The notes: a model not told the origin generated them from the letters alone. A stretch of 52,299 bases of DNA from Lachnospiraceae bacterium (GCA_022797375.1 JAAWKM010000005.1:1-52299), one strand, 5' to 3'; counted from the first letter of the stretch, positions 35,924 to 44,215 are shown. Translations and numbers: made by a program.

Positions 35924-36157
35924 ATGAGTACAAGACCTATTGTTTATAACACAAAAGAAATGCGGCAGATTCTGGAAGGGAACGGGTTTAAACTATCAAG
36001 ACAGAGTGGGGACCATTTTATTTATACAGATGGTAACAGGACTGTATCTATAAATTACCGGATTAACAAAATGGTGGCATTAAGGCTTATCAAAGAAAAT
36101 AATCTTGATACATCTGTACTTAAAAGGGTTAAAAAGATACAGAATAAGGGAGGGTAA
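35924..36157 (+). CDS. hicA: HicA-like toxin without HicB partner
   Basis: A 77-residue protein with the HicA (YcfA) double-stranded-RNA-binding fold: TKEMRQILEGNGFKLSRQSGDHFIYTDGNRTVSI. The histidine in SGDHFIY is at the place of the catalytic His of HicA mRNA interferases (usually GSHHIY). GAGGAGGG lies 6 nt before ATG 35924; the track start at 35918 is too close. HicA genes are normally followed or preceded by hicB, but a potassium/proton antiporter gene follows here. It may be a solitary or domesticated copy. Confidence 0.65.
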   Translation: MSTRPIVYNTKEMRQILEGNGFKLSRQSGDHFIYTDGNRTVSINYRINKMVALRLIKENNLDTSVLKRVKKIQNKGG

Positions 36158-36173
36158 ACAGTTTATATTAAAT

Positions 36174-36203
36174 AGCCTGCCCACGGGTTTCAGTGGGCAG
36201 GCT
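36174..36203 (+). promoter_or_regulatory. GC-rich hairpin directly upstream of the antiporter ribosome site
   Basis: AGCCTGCCCAC pairs perfectly with GTGGGCAGGCT across an 8-nt loop. No T-run follows; instead AAGGAGAG and the antiporter ATG come 6-16 nt later. It may protect mRNA or regulate translation rather than terminate. Confidence 0.5.
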
Positions 36204-36219
36204 GGAACAAGGAGAGTTT

Positions 36220-37815
36220 ATGGCTTCTTATGTGTTAGTTATTGCATGTGTAATATTGCTTTGTGTGCTGGCAGAAAAGTTTTCAGACAAATTTGGTATG
36301 CCAGCACTGATTTTATTTATGTTTATAGGTATGCTGTTTGGAAGTGATGGCATATTTAAAATACCATTTGATAATTTTGTACTTGCAGAAAATATTTGTG
36401 CAATAGCATTGCTTTTTATTATGTTTTATGGCGGGTTTAACACTAACTGGCCCGTTGCCAGGAAAGTTGCTGGAAAGTCAATAGTGCTTTCAACGCTGGG
36501 GGTGGTGGTGACAGCTGTTATAACTGCATTTTTATGTTATTTTGTGCTTCATATCTCATTAATGGAAAGCTTCCTTATTGGTGCAGTTTTATCTTCTACC
36601 GATGCTGCCAGTGTCTTTGCAATTCTCCGTAAAAAGAAACTTTCTCTTATAGACGGGACAGCTTCTGTGCTTGAAGTGGAAAGCGGGAGTAATGACCCTG
36701 TTTCATATATGCTGACAGTAATAGCCATTGGTTTTATGTCTGCCGGGCAAAGCGGAAATGTTGCCATAACAGTAATTAAACAGGTATTGTTTGGCGTGGT
36801 TATTGGAATTGTGCTTGCAAGGTTTGTTATATTAATTCTTATAAAGACAAGGCTTGTTTCTGAAGGGCTGGATACAATTTTTATTATTGCAGCAATTCTC
36901 GGGTGCTTTGGTATAAACAGCCTTCTTGGAGGCAATACATATCTTAGCATTTATTTATTTGGAATTATTGCTGGTAACAGCAGGATACAGAATAAACAAA
37001 ACCTGGTTCCGTTTTTTGATGGTGTAACAAGTCTTGCACAGATTTCAATATTCTTTTTAATCGGGCTGCTGTCATTTCCACATCTTATGCCGGCTATCGT
37101 GCCAAAGGCACTTGCAACAGTTATATTTTTAACTATAATCGCAAGGCCTGTAGCTGTTTTTGGGCTTATGATGCCATTTAAGTGCAGTGCCAGGCAGTGC
37201 CTTTTAATTTCATGGGCAGGGCTAAGAGGTGCTTCTTCAGTTGTTTTTGCAATAACGGCAGTAGCACAGGATATTTCCATAAAACAGGACTTATACCATA
37301 TAGTGTTTATGGTGTCACTTTTTTCGGTTTCAATACAGGGAACACTCCTTCCAGCAGTAGCAAAGAAACTTGGGATGTTAGATGAAAAGTCAGATGTAAG
37401 AAAGACATTTAATGATTACCAGGAGGAAACGGCGCTACAGCTTATGAGGATGCATATTCCAGCAGGGCATAACTGGGAGAATAAAAAGATAAAGGATGTA
37501 AATATACCAACAGGTTCACTTGCAGTTATGATTAAAAGAGGTAGTGAAACAGTAATAACAAAAGGGGATACAGAAATATTCGCAGGAGATGATATTATAT
37601 TGTCTGTCCCGCCATATGAGCCAAGCGGGCATGACCAGCTTGAAGAACGCAGTATTTCTAAAACTGGTCCCTGGTGTGGCAAGGCAATAAGGGAACTGGA
37701 TATTCCAGAAGATATGCTTATTGCTATGATTGTGAGGGATGATGAAACTGTTATTCCTGACGGCCAGACAGTATTAAGGGAGAATGATACAGTTGTAATG
37801 TACAGGCAGGTATAA
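36220..37815 (+). CDS. Potassium/proton (CPA1, CvrA/NhaP2-type) antiporter
   Basis: Cation/proton exchanger of 531 residues from ATG 36220 (AAGGAGAG just upstream; the track start at 36193 lies in a hairpin). The membrane domain runs to about residue 390 with some 12-13 helices and conserved stretches FYGGFNTNW, GAVLSSTDAASVFAILR and ESGSNDPVSYMLT. Two TrkA-C-like ligand-binding domains follow (about 400-470 and 480-531), suggesting gating by a nucleotide, perhaps c-di-AMP as in related exchangers. Probably expels K+ or Na+ in exchange for protons. Confidence 0.88.
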   Translation: MASYVLVIACVILLCVLAEKFSDKFGMPALILFMFIGMLFGSDGIFKIPFDNFVLAENICAIALLFIMFYGGFNTNWPVARKVAGKSIVLSTLGVVVTAVITAFLCYFVLHISLMESFLIGAVLSSTDAASVFAILRKKKLSLIDGTASVLEVESGSNDPVSYMLTVIAIGFMSAGQSGNVAITVIKQVLFGVVIGIVLARFVILILIKTRLVSEGLDTIFIIAAILGCFGINSLLGGNTYLSIYLFGIIAGNSRIQNKQNLVPFFDGVTSLAQISIFFLIGLLSFPHLMPAIVPKALATVIFLTIIARPVAVFGLMMPFKCSARQCLLISWAGLRGASSVVFAITAVAQDISIKQDLYHIVFMVSLFSVSIQGTLLPAVAKKLGMLDEKSDVRKTFNDYQEETALQLMRMHIPAGHNWENKKIKDVNIPTGSLAVMIKRGSETVITKGDTEIFAGDDIILSVPPYEPSGHDQLEERSISKTGPWCGKAIRELDIPEDMLIAMIVRDDETVIPDGQTVLRENDTVVMYRQV

Positions 37816-37841
37816 AGAACTGGTTAGTAACACTGGTTTAT

Positions 37842-38080
37842 AAAATTTCCAGTTATTCTGTGCTTGGAAACGGACGCAGGTTTTCTATGTCCAGGCTGGA
37901 TATTATTCTATTCCAGAGCACGCTTCCGCTACATCGGCTCACGCAACGGCGCATAAAATCTGAAAAAACCAGATTCAAACGCCGGCGTAGCCAAAGTGCT
38001 TCTGTCATGGAATAATATCCAGCCTGGACATAGAAAACCTGCGTCCGTTTTTATACAAATACAGAATAACTGGAAATTTT
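37842..38080 (-). repeat. Long-hairpin element, copy C (with core; best preserved)
   Basis: The most regular copy. The outer arms are perfect over 20 bp (37842-37861 / 38061-38080) and the middle arms over 37 bp (37872-37908 / 38010-38046). The core on the minus strand has GCCGGCGTTTG, tip AATCTG/CAGATT, ATGCGCCGTTGCGTGAGCC and GTAGCGGAAGCGTGC. The helix next to the core is TTGGCT/AGCCGA. It ends in the family motif ACGGATGTG and lies just before a consensus promoter. Confidence 0.9.
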
Positions 38081-38112
38081 ATGGAACGGATGTGAGGGCA
38101 TATATGTTCACT

Positions 38113-38141
38113 TTGACATATTTGTATATTTACTTTATAAT
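38113..38141 (+). promoter_or_regulatory. Full-consensus SigA promoter for the DUF6465 gene
   Basis: TTGACA (38113-38118) and TATAAT (38136-38141) with exactly 17 bp between them, a perfect match to the housekeeping consensus. Strong expression is expected. Confidence 0.85.
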
Positions 38142-38172
38142 ATATAAGTATTAAATATATGGAGGTATATAA

Positions 38173-38703
38173 ATGCCAAGTAAAAGGAAAAGCAATAAAA
38201 GGGCAAAGATGGAAAAAAGAAGAGTAAGACATAACCAGAATAAGAAAGAAGGCGTTAATATGACGGAGAACATAGCAGAAACAACAGAGATGGCATCAGA
38301 GGATGTGGCAGAAGCAGTAGTGGCAGAAAGCAAACCAGAGGATATGGCTGCCAGTGAGGCTGCAGAATTAAATACAGAAGCAGTTAATAGTACAATAGTG
38401 GTAACAGCAGAAGAAGAACCTGCTGTAATTGTGGAGGAAGAAAAAATGGAGAATAAGAAAACAGAAAATACAGCTAATACAACCAATATAAAAGAAACTG
38501 TCCATAAACTGTATATCCAGTATAACGATTTAGAGTTTAGTGATGAGCTTTTATTTGAGGCAGCAGTAAATGCATACTGCAATGAATCAGGAATGGACAA
38601 GTCTTCTGTTGAGGCAGTTAATTTATATGTTAAGCCACAGGAAGGCAGGGCATATTATGTTATAAACAATGATGCAGAAAAGTCTGGTTCTATTGAATTA
38701 TAA
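38173..38703 (+). CDS. DUF6465 family protein with basic and acidic N-terminal tails
   Basis: A 176-residue protein. Residues 1-28 are very basic (PSKRKSNKRAKMEKRRVRHNQNKK), about 30-100 is acidic and low-complexity (Ala, Glu, Thr), and the C-terminal 70 residues match DUF6465: HKLYIQYNDLEFSDELLFEAAV...VNLYVKPQEGRAYYVIN. The function of this family is unknown. The basic head could bind nucleic acid. The consensus promoter 32 nt upstream and GGAGG before the ATG suggest an abundant protein. Confidence 0.78.
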   Translation: MPSKRKSNKRAKMEKRRVRHNQNKKEGVNMTENIAETTEMASEDVAEAVVAESKPEDMAASEAAELNTEAVNSTIVVTAEEEPAVIVEEEKMENKKTENTANTTNIKETVHKLYIQYNDLEFSDELLFEAAVNAYCNESGMDKSSVEAVNLYVKPQEGRAYYVINNDAEKSGSIEL

Positions 38704-38725
38704 TAATATGTATAATGGAACCTGG

Positions 38726-38760
38726 AATGAAGTCCTGATATACAGGGCTTCATTATTTGT
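38726..38760 (+). terminator. Probable terminator after the DUF6465 gene
   Basis: AATGAAGTCCTG pairs with CAGGGCTTCATT over a 5-nt loop, followed by ATTTGT. The T-run is short. Confidence 0.55.
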
Positions 38761-38793
38761 GATGCAAAAGATGTGGCATGGAGGCTTAAGAGA

Positions 38794-39228
38794 ATGTTTA
38801 AAAGAATATTTGAACTTTGTATGTGTCTTTATGTTAAATACAAGGAAGTTATTCTTTATTTGGTCTTTGGAGGGCTTACAACACTTGTCAATATAATTTC
38901 ATATGCTGTATTTGCGCATATTCTCAATATGGGCACTGTTGCAGGTACTTCGTGGGCATGGTTAATAAGTGTAATATTTGCTTATATTACTAATAAAATA
39001 TTTGTTTTTGAAAGTAAAACAGATACGTTTGTTTTACTGTTTAAGGAGTGTGTTTCATTTTTTGGGTGCAGGCTTGCAACTGGTGTAATGGATGTTGCAA
39101 TAATGTATCTTTCGGTTGATTTGCTGCATTTTAATGATATAGTTATGAAGATTGTTTCAAATGTGCTTGTTATAATTTTAAATTATATATTTAGCAAATT
39201 ATTTATTTTTAAAAAAAAGCAAGCTTAA
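38794..39228 (+). CDS. GtrA family membrane protein
   Basis: Small membrane protein of the GtrA type, four transmembrane helices in 144 residues (LYLVFGGLTTLVNIISYAVF, SWAWLISVIFAYITNKIFVF, CRLATGVMDVAIMYL, VSNVLVIILNYIFSKLFIF). GtrA proteins are thought to flip lipid-linked sugars used for surface glycans. The track start is GTG 38773; GGAGG 9 nt before ATG 38794 supports the shorter form. glf follows after 19 nt. Confidence 0.88.
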   Translation: MFKRIFELCMCLYVKYKEVILYLVFGGLTTLVNIISYAVFAHILNMGTVAGTSWAWLISVIFAYITNKIFVFESKTDTFVLLFKECVSFFGCRLATGVMDVAIMYLSVDLLHFNDIVMKIVSNVLVIILNYIFSKLFIFKKKQA

Positions 39229-39247
39229 TTCTGGCAGGGGGATTAGT

Positions 39248-40342
39248 ATGGGATATGATTATCTTGTGGCAGGGGCAGGCCTTTTTGGCGCAGTCTTTGC
39301 CCATGAGGCAAATAAAGCAGGAAAAAAGTGCCTTGTTATTGATAAAAGGCCACATATAGCAGGGAATATATATACAGAGGATAATGAGGGGATACAGGTC
39401 CACAAATATGGTGCGCATATTTTCCACACATCTGATAAAAAAATATGGGATTATATAAACCAGTTTTCAGAATTTAATAATTATATTAATTCACCAATAG
39501 CAATTTACAATGATGAACTTTATAACCTTCCGTTTAATATGAATACATTTAGTAAAATGTGGGGGATTAAAACACCAGCAGAGGCACAGGAAATTATTGA
39601 GGGACAGATAAGCGGGCTGGATATTAGTGAACCGCAGAACCTTGAGGAGCAGGCTTTAAAGCTTGCAGGGCGTGATGTGTATGAGAAGCTTGTCAAAGGT
39701 TATACCCAGAAGCAGTGGGGGCGTGAATGTAAGGATTTGCCTGCATTTATTATAAAAAGGCTTCCGCTCCGTTTTACGTATGACAATAACTATTTTAATG
39801 ACAGGTACCAGGGCATTCCTGTGGATGGATATACAGCTATTGTGGAAAAAATGCTTACAGGTATTGAAACCAGGCTGTCAACGGATTATTTTGATATTAA
39901 AGACAGTGTAGATGCAGATAAGGTTATTTACACAGGGATGATTGATGAATATTATGGATATAAGCTTGGTGTGCTTGAATACCGTTCAGTGCGTTTTGAG
40001 ACAGAAAGGCTTGAGTGCAGCAATTACCAGGGAAATGCTGTTGTTAATTATACTTCGGCAGATGTGCCATATACACGTATAATTGAGCATAAACATTTTA
40101 ATTTTGGGCAGCAGCCATTTACAATTATAAGCAGGGAATATTCATCAGAGTGGGAGAAAGGGGCAGAGCCATACTATCCGGTTAATAATGAAAAGAATAA
40201 TTCTCTTTATGCAAGTTACAAGGATTTGTCAGAGGACGAAAAGAATGTAATATTTGGTGGAAGGCTTGGCCAGTATAAATATTATGATATGGATAAAGTA
40301 ATAGAAGCAGCACTTAGGCTATGTGATGCAGAATTACATTAA
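39248..40342 (+). CDS. glf: UDP-galactopyranose mutase
   Basis: Flavoenzyme converting UDP-galactopyranose to UDP-galactofuranose, the donor for galactofuranose in surface polymers. The 364-residue length is typical. The FAD motif is YLVAGAGLFGAVFAHEANKAGK. The family signatures RPHIAGNIYTE, HKYGAHIFHTS, KGYTQKQWGRE and FNFGQQPFT are present. GalE, encoded at 46090, could supply its UDP-galactose. The AGGGGG ribosome site is a few nt before the ATG. Confidence 0.96.
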   Translation: MGYDYLVAGAGLFGAVFAHEANKAGKKCLVIDKRPHIAGNIYTEDNEGIQVHKYGAHIFHTSDKKIWDYINQFSEFNNYINSPIAIYNDELYNLPFNMNTFSKMWGIKTPAEAQEIIEGQISGLDISEPQNLEEQALKLAGRDVYEKLVKGYTQKQWGRECKDLPAFIIKRLPLRFTYDNNYFNDRYQGIPVDGYTAIVEKMLTGIETRLSTDYFDIKDSVDADKVIYTGMIDEYYGYKLGVLEYRSVRFETERLECSNYQGNAVVNYTSADVPYTRIIEHKHFNFGQQPFTIISREYSSEWEKGAEPYYPVNNEKNNSLYASYKDLSEDEKNVIFGGRLGQYKYYDMDKVIEAALRLCDAELH

Positions 40343-40401
40343 AATACAGGGTGTATCTGGAAATATTTTAAACTATTTTCCAAATATGCCCTGTATTTTT
40401 T
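40341..40401. terminator. Bidirectional terminator between glf and rfbB
   Basis: AAAATACAGGG (40341-40351) pairs with CCCTGTATTTT, with a further inner stem, and is flanked by T-runs on both strands, serving the two convergent genes. Confidence 0.85.
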
Positions 40402-40416
40402 AGAAATAAATATATT

Positions 40417-41445
40417 TTAAATTGTATCACGGTTTCCATACATTTTTTCGTAATAGTCCTGGTAATCACCTTTAATAATGTTTTCCCACCATTCCCTGTT
40501 TTCAAGATACCACTGGATAGTTTTTTTAATACCTTCTTCAAATGGTGTTTCTGGAAGCCATCCAAGTTCATTGTGGATTTTGGAAGGGTCTATTGCATAG
40601 CGCCTGTCATGGCCAAGCCTGTCAGTTACATGCGTTATAAGGTCTTCACTTTTGCCAAGTCCTGCTATAACAGTTTTAACTACTTCCATATTAGTTTTTT
40701 CATTGTGACCGCCTATATTATAAACTTCGCCAGGTGTCCCTTTACGGATTATAAGGTCTATTGCGGTACAATGGTCATTTACATAAAGCCAGTCGCGTAC
40801 ATTTTCGCCAGTTCCATATACAGGTACAGGCTTATCATTCAGGACATTGGAAATAACCAGCGGGATAAGTTTTTCTGGGAAATGGTATGGCCCGTAGTTA
40901 TTTGAACATCTGGATATTGTGCATGGCAGCCCGTATGTGCGTGAATATGCCTGTACAAGCAGGTCAGCAGATGCTTTTGAAGCAGAGTAAGGGCTGCTTG
41001 TATGGATTGGTGTTGTTTCTGTAAAGAATAGGTCTGGCCTGTCAAGTGGAAGGTCTCCATAAACCTCATCAGTAGAAACCTGGTGGTAACGTTTGATACC
41101 ATACTGCCGGCATGCATCAAGCAGGACATTTGTGCCAATAATATTAGTTTTAAGGAAAACTTCTGGTTCATTTATAGAACGGTCGACATGGCTTTCAGCG
41201 GCAAAGTTTACAACTATGTCTGGCTTTTCTTCTTCAAATATTCTGTAAATTGCTTCCCTGTCTGCAATATCTGTTTTAAAAAATTTAAAATTCTGCCTTT
41301 CCATTATAGGTGCAAGTGTTTCCATATTGCCAGCATAAGTAAGTTTATCAATGCAAAGAATCATGTCATCTGGATATTTCTCTGTCATATAATGGCAGAA
41401 ATTGCCGCCAATAAAACCTGCACCGCCTGTTACAATTATATTCAT
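40417..41445 (-). CDS. rfbB: dTDP-glucose 4,6-dehydratase
   Basis: Second step of dTDP-rhamnose synthesis. Extended short-chain dehydrogenase of 342 residues: NAD motif [25 protein letters not shown], and the catalytic YSASKAS. The C-terminal NELGWLPETPFEEGIKKTIQWY is characteristic of the family. It follows rfbA by 44 nt on the same strand. The later enzymes RfbC and RfbD are not in this window, so they must be elsewhere if rhamnose is made. Confidence 0.96.
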   Translation of the reverse strand: MNIIVTGGAGFIGGNFCHYMTEKYPDDMILCIDKLTYAGNMETLAPIMERQNFKFFKTDIADREAIYRIFEEEKPDIVVNFAAESHVDRSINEPEVFLKTNIIGTNVLLDACRQYGIKRYHQVSTDEVYGDLPLDRPDLFFTETTPIHTSSPYSASKASADLLVQAYSRTYGLPCTISRCSNNYGPYHFPEKLIPLVISNVLNDKPVPVYGTGENVRDWLYVNDHCTAIDLIIRKGTPGEVYNIGGHNEKTNMEVVKTVIAGLGKSEDLITHVTDRLGHDRRYAIDPSKIHNELGWLPETPFEEGIKKTIQWYLENREWWENIIKGDYQDYYEKMYGNRDTI

Positions 41446-41489
41446 ATCTATTTACATCCTCCATTCTGTTATAAATCCTGGATAAAATA

Positions 41490-42368
41490 TTAATACAGGA
41501 TTTTTCCATCCGCAACTTGTTTTAGATGCTTTCCATATGCAGATTTACCATAAAGCTCTGCAGATTTTATAAGCTTGTCCTTTGGTATCCAGCCATTTTT
41601 ATATGCAATTTCTTCAATGGCTGAAATTTTAATACCCTGCCGATTTTCTATAACCCTTACAAATTCTGTAGCATCGGATAGTGCATCAATTGTCCCGGTA
41701 TCCAGCCATGCATAACCACGGCCTAAAGTTATTACGTTTAGCTGGCCTTCTTCAAGGTACATCCTGTTAAGGTCTGTTATTTCAAGTTCACCACGTTTAG
41801 ATGGTTTTACTTTTTTTGCCATTTCTACGACCCTGTTATCATAGAAATAAAGGCCTGTAACACAATAATTTGACTTAGGGTGTTCAGGTTTTTCTTCAAT
41901 GGAAACAGCTTTGCCATTTTCATCAAATTCAACTATGCCAAAACGCTCAGGGTCATCAACATAATAACCAAATATAGTAGCACCATTTTCCGCCGCTGCA
42001 GCTTCTTTAAGATGTCTTCCAAGACCGCTTCCATAAAATATGTTATCGCCAAGTACCATTGCGCATGAGTCGCCAGCTATAAAATCCTCACCTATAATAA
42101 ATGCCTGTGCAAGCCCGTCAGGGGAAGGCTGTATCTTATAACTTAAATTTATACCAAAATTACTTCCATCACCAAGAAGGCGTTCAAAATTGCCTATATC
42201 AATGCTTGTAGATATTATAAGGATATCGCGTATGCCAGCAAGCATAAGGGTTGAAAGCGGATAGTAAATCATTGGTTTATCATAAACTGGCAGCAACTGT
42301 TTGGAAGTAACCATGGTAAGCGGGTACAGTCTTGTCCCTGAACCGCCAGCAAGTATAATTCCTTTCAT
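41490..42368 (-). CDS. rfbA: Glucose-1-phosphate thymidylyltransferase
   Basis: First step of dTDP-rhamnose synthesis, making dTDP-glucose. The 292 residues start with [17 protein letters not shown] (the nucleotide-binding signature). The conserved [19 protein letters not shown] and [12 protein letters not shown] follow. First gene of the rfbAB pair; GGAGG lies about 8 nt before the ATG. Confidence 0.96.
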   Translation of the reverse strand: MKGIILAGGSGTRLYPLTMVTSKQLLPVYDKPMIYYPLSTLMLAGIRDILIISTSIDIGNFERLLGDGSNFGINLSYKIQPSPDGLAQAFIIGEDFIAGDSCAMVLGDNIFYGSGLGRHLKEAAAAENGATIFGYYVDDPERFGIVEFDENGKAVSIEEKPEHPKSNYCVTGLYFYDNRVVEMAKKVKPSKRGELEITDLNRMYLEEGQLNVITLGRGYAWLDTGTIDALSDATEFVRVIENRQGIKISAIEEIAYKNGWIPKDKLIKSAELYGKSAYGKHLKQVADGKILY

Positions 42369-42423
42369 TTATTATTCCTCCAATATATCTTAATTATGTC
42401 TGTGTCCGGTGTAGGACGGGAAC

Positions 42424-42461
42424 GTTGTATATAGCCTTGCAATGCACAAGATATATACAAC
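42424..42461 (-). promoter_or_regulatory. 38-bp palindrome in the rfbA upstream region
   Basis: GTTGTATATA (42424-42433) pairs with TATATACAAC (42452-42461), and CTTG/CAAG forms an inner stem. It lies 56-93 nt before the rfbA start codon. It could be an operator or a leader hairpin; TATACT further upstream on the minus strand is a candidate -10 box. Confidence 0.5.
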
Positions 42462-42524
42462 CAGCAGTATAACATATATTAACAGTTTTTGCTAGTATTT
42501 GTATAATATGCTTCGCATCTGCTT

Positions 42525-42557
42525 CATAAAAATCCCCATGCCGTGCAAAGCACGGCA
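42525..42557 (-). terminator. Terminator of the MmcQ-DUF3795 gene
   Basis: On the minus strand TGCCGTGC-TTT-GCACGGCA is a perfect 8-bp hairpin, followed within a few bases by a T-run (GGGGATTTTTATG). Confidence 0.75.
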
Positions 42558-42608
42558 CAAATAGTAATGAAAAATGCTGTGGTATTATAATAGTTCTTTA
42601 TGTTAATA

Positions 42609-43238
42609 TCAGAATTTTAAATTATTTATTCTTTCTGCTATGTTTTTCTCAAATTCTTCGTCTGAAAAACCAGGGTCTTTTGTTTCACGCCATATTTTAC
42701 ATGGAACTTCTTCACACTGTCCACAGTTACGCAGTTTTTTAGTTTTGACAGAACATGTATAAATATTACAGGCTTTGCCTTCTGGTGCATGGAACACTTT
42801 TCCCTGGCATTCATTACAGCCCTGGCACATATTACCAAGGAAGTTACATTTGCTGCATTCTGTGCCACAACAGCTTATACCAAGTATTTTCCTTTGCTGT
42901 TTCATGCTAAAACCATTAAGTACAAGTTCATATGATTTATCAAGGAGGTCTTTTAGCAGGCTGTCAGGAACATTGCCATCAGGTTTTACAGAGTTCCAGT
43001 GTTTTTTATTCATATAGTAGCCTGGCACAATATCTTCATACTGTTCCCTTAGGAAGCTTCCTTCCTCTGGTTCTGCTTTTAGTGTAATATAATATGGTAT
43101 ATTGCTTCCATGTTCAAGACATAATGCAGCAAACATCTTGCCGCCAATGTTATAGCGCACCCAGTTCCAGTCTTTTTGCAAATCTTTTGTAACTCCGCGT
43201 TTGTTTAGTAAATAGCCATCTAACCAGTCATATTTCAT
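42609..43238 (-). CDS. MmcQ/YjbR-like domain fused to a Cys-rich DUF3795 domain
   Basis: A 209-residue two-part protein. The N-terminal 115 residues look like the MmcQ/YjbR fold (DWNWVRYNIGGKMFAALCLE, ITLKAEPEEGSFLREQY, HWNSVKPDG). The C-terminal part holds 12 cysteines in short pairs (CCGTECSKCNFLGNMCQGCNEC...NCGQCEEVPC), as in DUF3795, likely binding zinc or an Fe-S cluster. Neither domain has a firmly known role. AAAAAAGGAG precedes the ATG. It follows the WYL regulator gene by 71 nt on the same strand. Confidence 0.8.
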   Translation of the reverse strand: MKYDWLDGYLLNKRGVTKDLQKDWNWVRYNIGGKMFAALCLEHGSNIPYYITLKAEPEEGSFLREQYEDIVPGYYMNKKHWNSVKPDGNVPDSLLKDLLDKSYELVLNGFSMKQQRKILGISCCGTECSKCNFLGNMCQGCNECQGKVFHAPEGKACNIYTCSVKTKKLRNCGQCEEVPCKIWRETKDPGFSDEEFEKNIAERINNLKF

Positions 43239-43309
43239 AAATTCTAACTCCTTTTTTATAATAAAAATACAGTTTTAAAAAAATACAGGGTTTTAAAGGT
43301 GTATGCATT

Positions 43310-44215
43310 TTATTTGTAAATGCTGGACATGTTTTTAATAATAGTATTTAAGTCTTTTCTTATTTCTTCAGGTTCTTTTAATTCCACGCCATCACCAAAT
43401 GAAAGCAGCCAGCTTAACAGGTAATTTTTACTGGTATAACCTGACTGGAACAACAGCCTGCCGTCTTCCTGTTCTGTATAACAGCCTGTCCCAAATTCGT
43501 CTACAAGCCGCCATTTGTGTTCTGGCTGGAATAATGCTTTTACATTTATGTTTTCTGTAAATATTTTCTTGTCTTCTAAATCTGGAAGAGGGTATTTTCT
43601 TGCGGTGAAGGCTATACCTGTGGAAATGGTTTCTTCCATGCGGTTTAGTTTAAATAACCTGAAATCCCTGCGTGTTTTACACCAGCCCCATACATACCAG
43701 CCAGCCCACTGGAATATAAGGCAGTATGGTTCTATCTGGCGCTGGCTTTCCCCTGTTGGTGAGTAATAATAGAAATTAATCTCTGTTTTTTGTTCAATTG
43801 CATTTCTGATAATTTCTATTTTAGTTGAAAGTGAATTTTTATACCAGGATGAGAGGCTGATTAACATAGACTGGTTTCCTGCCATAAAGCATGAAGAGCC
43901 TGCGGAAAGTTTCTCCATAAGCTGTACATAACGGTTTGTCTGGTTAATGCTGTCAAGGCTTCTAAGACCTGCAAGTATATCCTGCATTTCCTTATTTGTA
44001 AAAAGGGTCTGGTTTATTTTATATCCATCCATTATGGAAATCCCGCCACCATGTCCCTGTGTAGTGAGTACAGGAATTCCTGCTTTGCATAATTCTTCTA
44101 TATCCCTGTTTATGGTACGCCTGCTTACCTCAAAATGTTCTGCAAGTTCAGGTGCAGTTACTTTTTCTTTTTGCAGTAAAATGGATAAAATTCCAATCAG
44201 CCTGTCTATTCTCAT
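43310..44215 (-). CDS. WYL-domain transcriptional regulator (YafY type)
   Basis: A 301-residue regulator. The N-terminal winged helix-turn-helix (about 5-55) reads LIGILSILLQKEKVTAPELAEHFEVSRRTINRDIEEL. A WYL domain (about 140-220) contains FQWAGWYVWGWCKTRRDFRLFKLNRM. WYL domains sense ligands, often nucleic-acid derived or second messengers. It may control the adjacent MmcQ-DUF3795 gene or the divergent secreted-protein gene. Confidence 0.9.
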   Translation of the reverse strand: MRIDRLIGILSILLQKEKVTAPELAEHFEVSRRTINRDIEELCKAGIPVLTTQGHGGGISIMDGYKINQTLFTNKEMQDILAGLRSLDSINQTNRYVQLMEKLSAGSSCFMAGNQSMLISLSSWYKNSLSTKIEIIRNAIEQKTEINFYYYSPTGESQRQIEPYCLIFQWAGWYVWGWCKTRRDFRLFKLNRMEETISTGIAFTARKYPLPDLEDKKIFTENINVKALFQPEHKWRLVDEFGTGCYTEQEDGRLLFQSGYTSKNYLLSWLLSFGDGVELKEPEEIRKDLNTIIKNMSSIYK

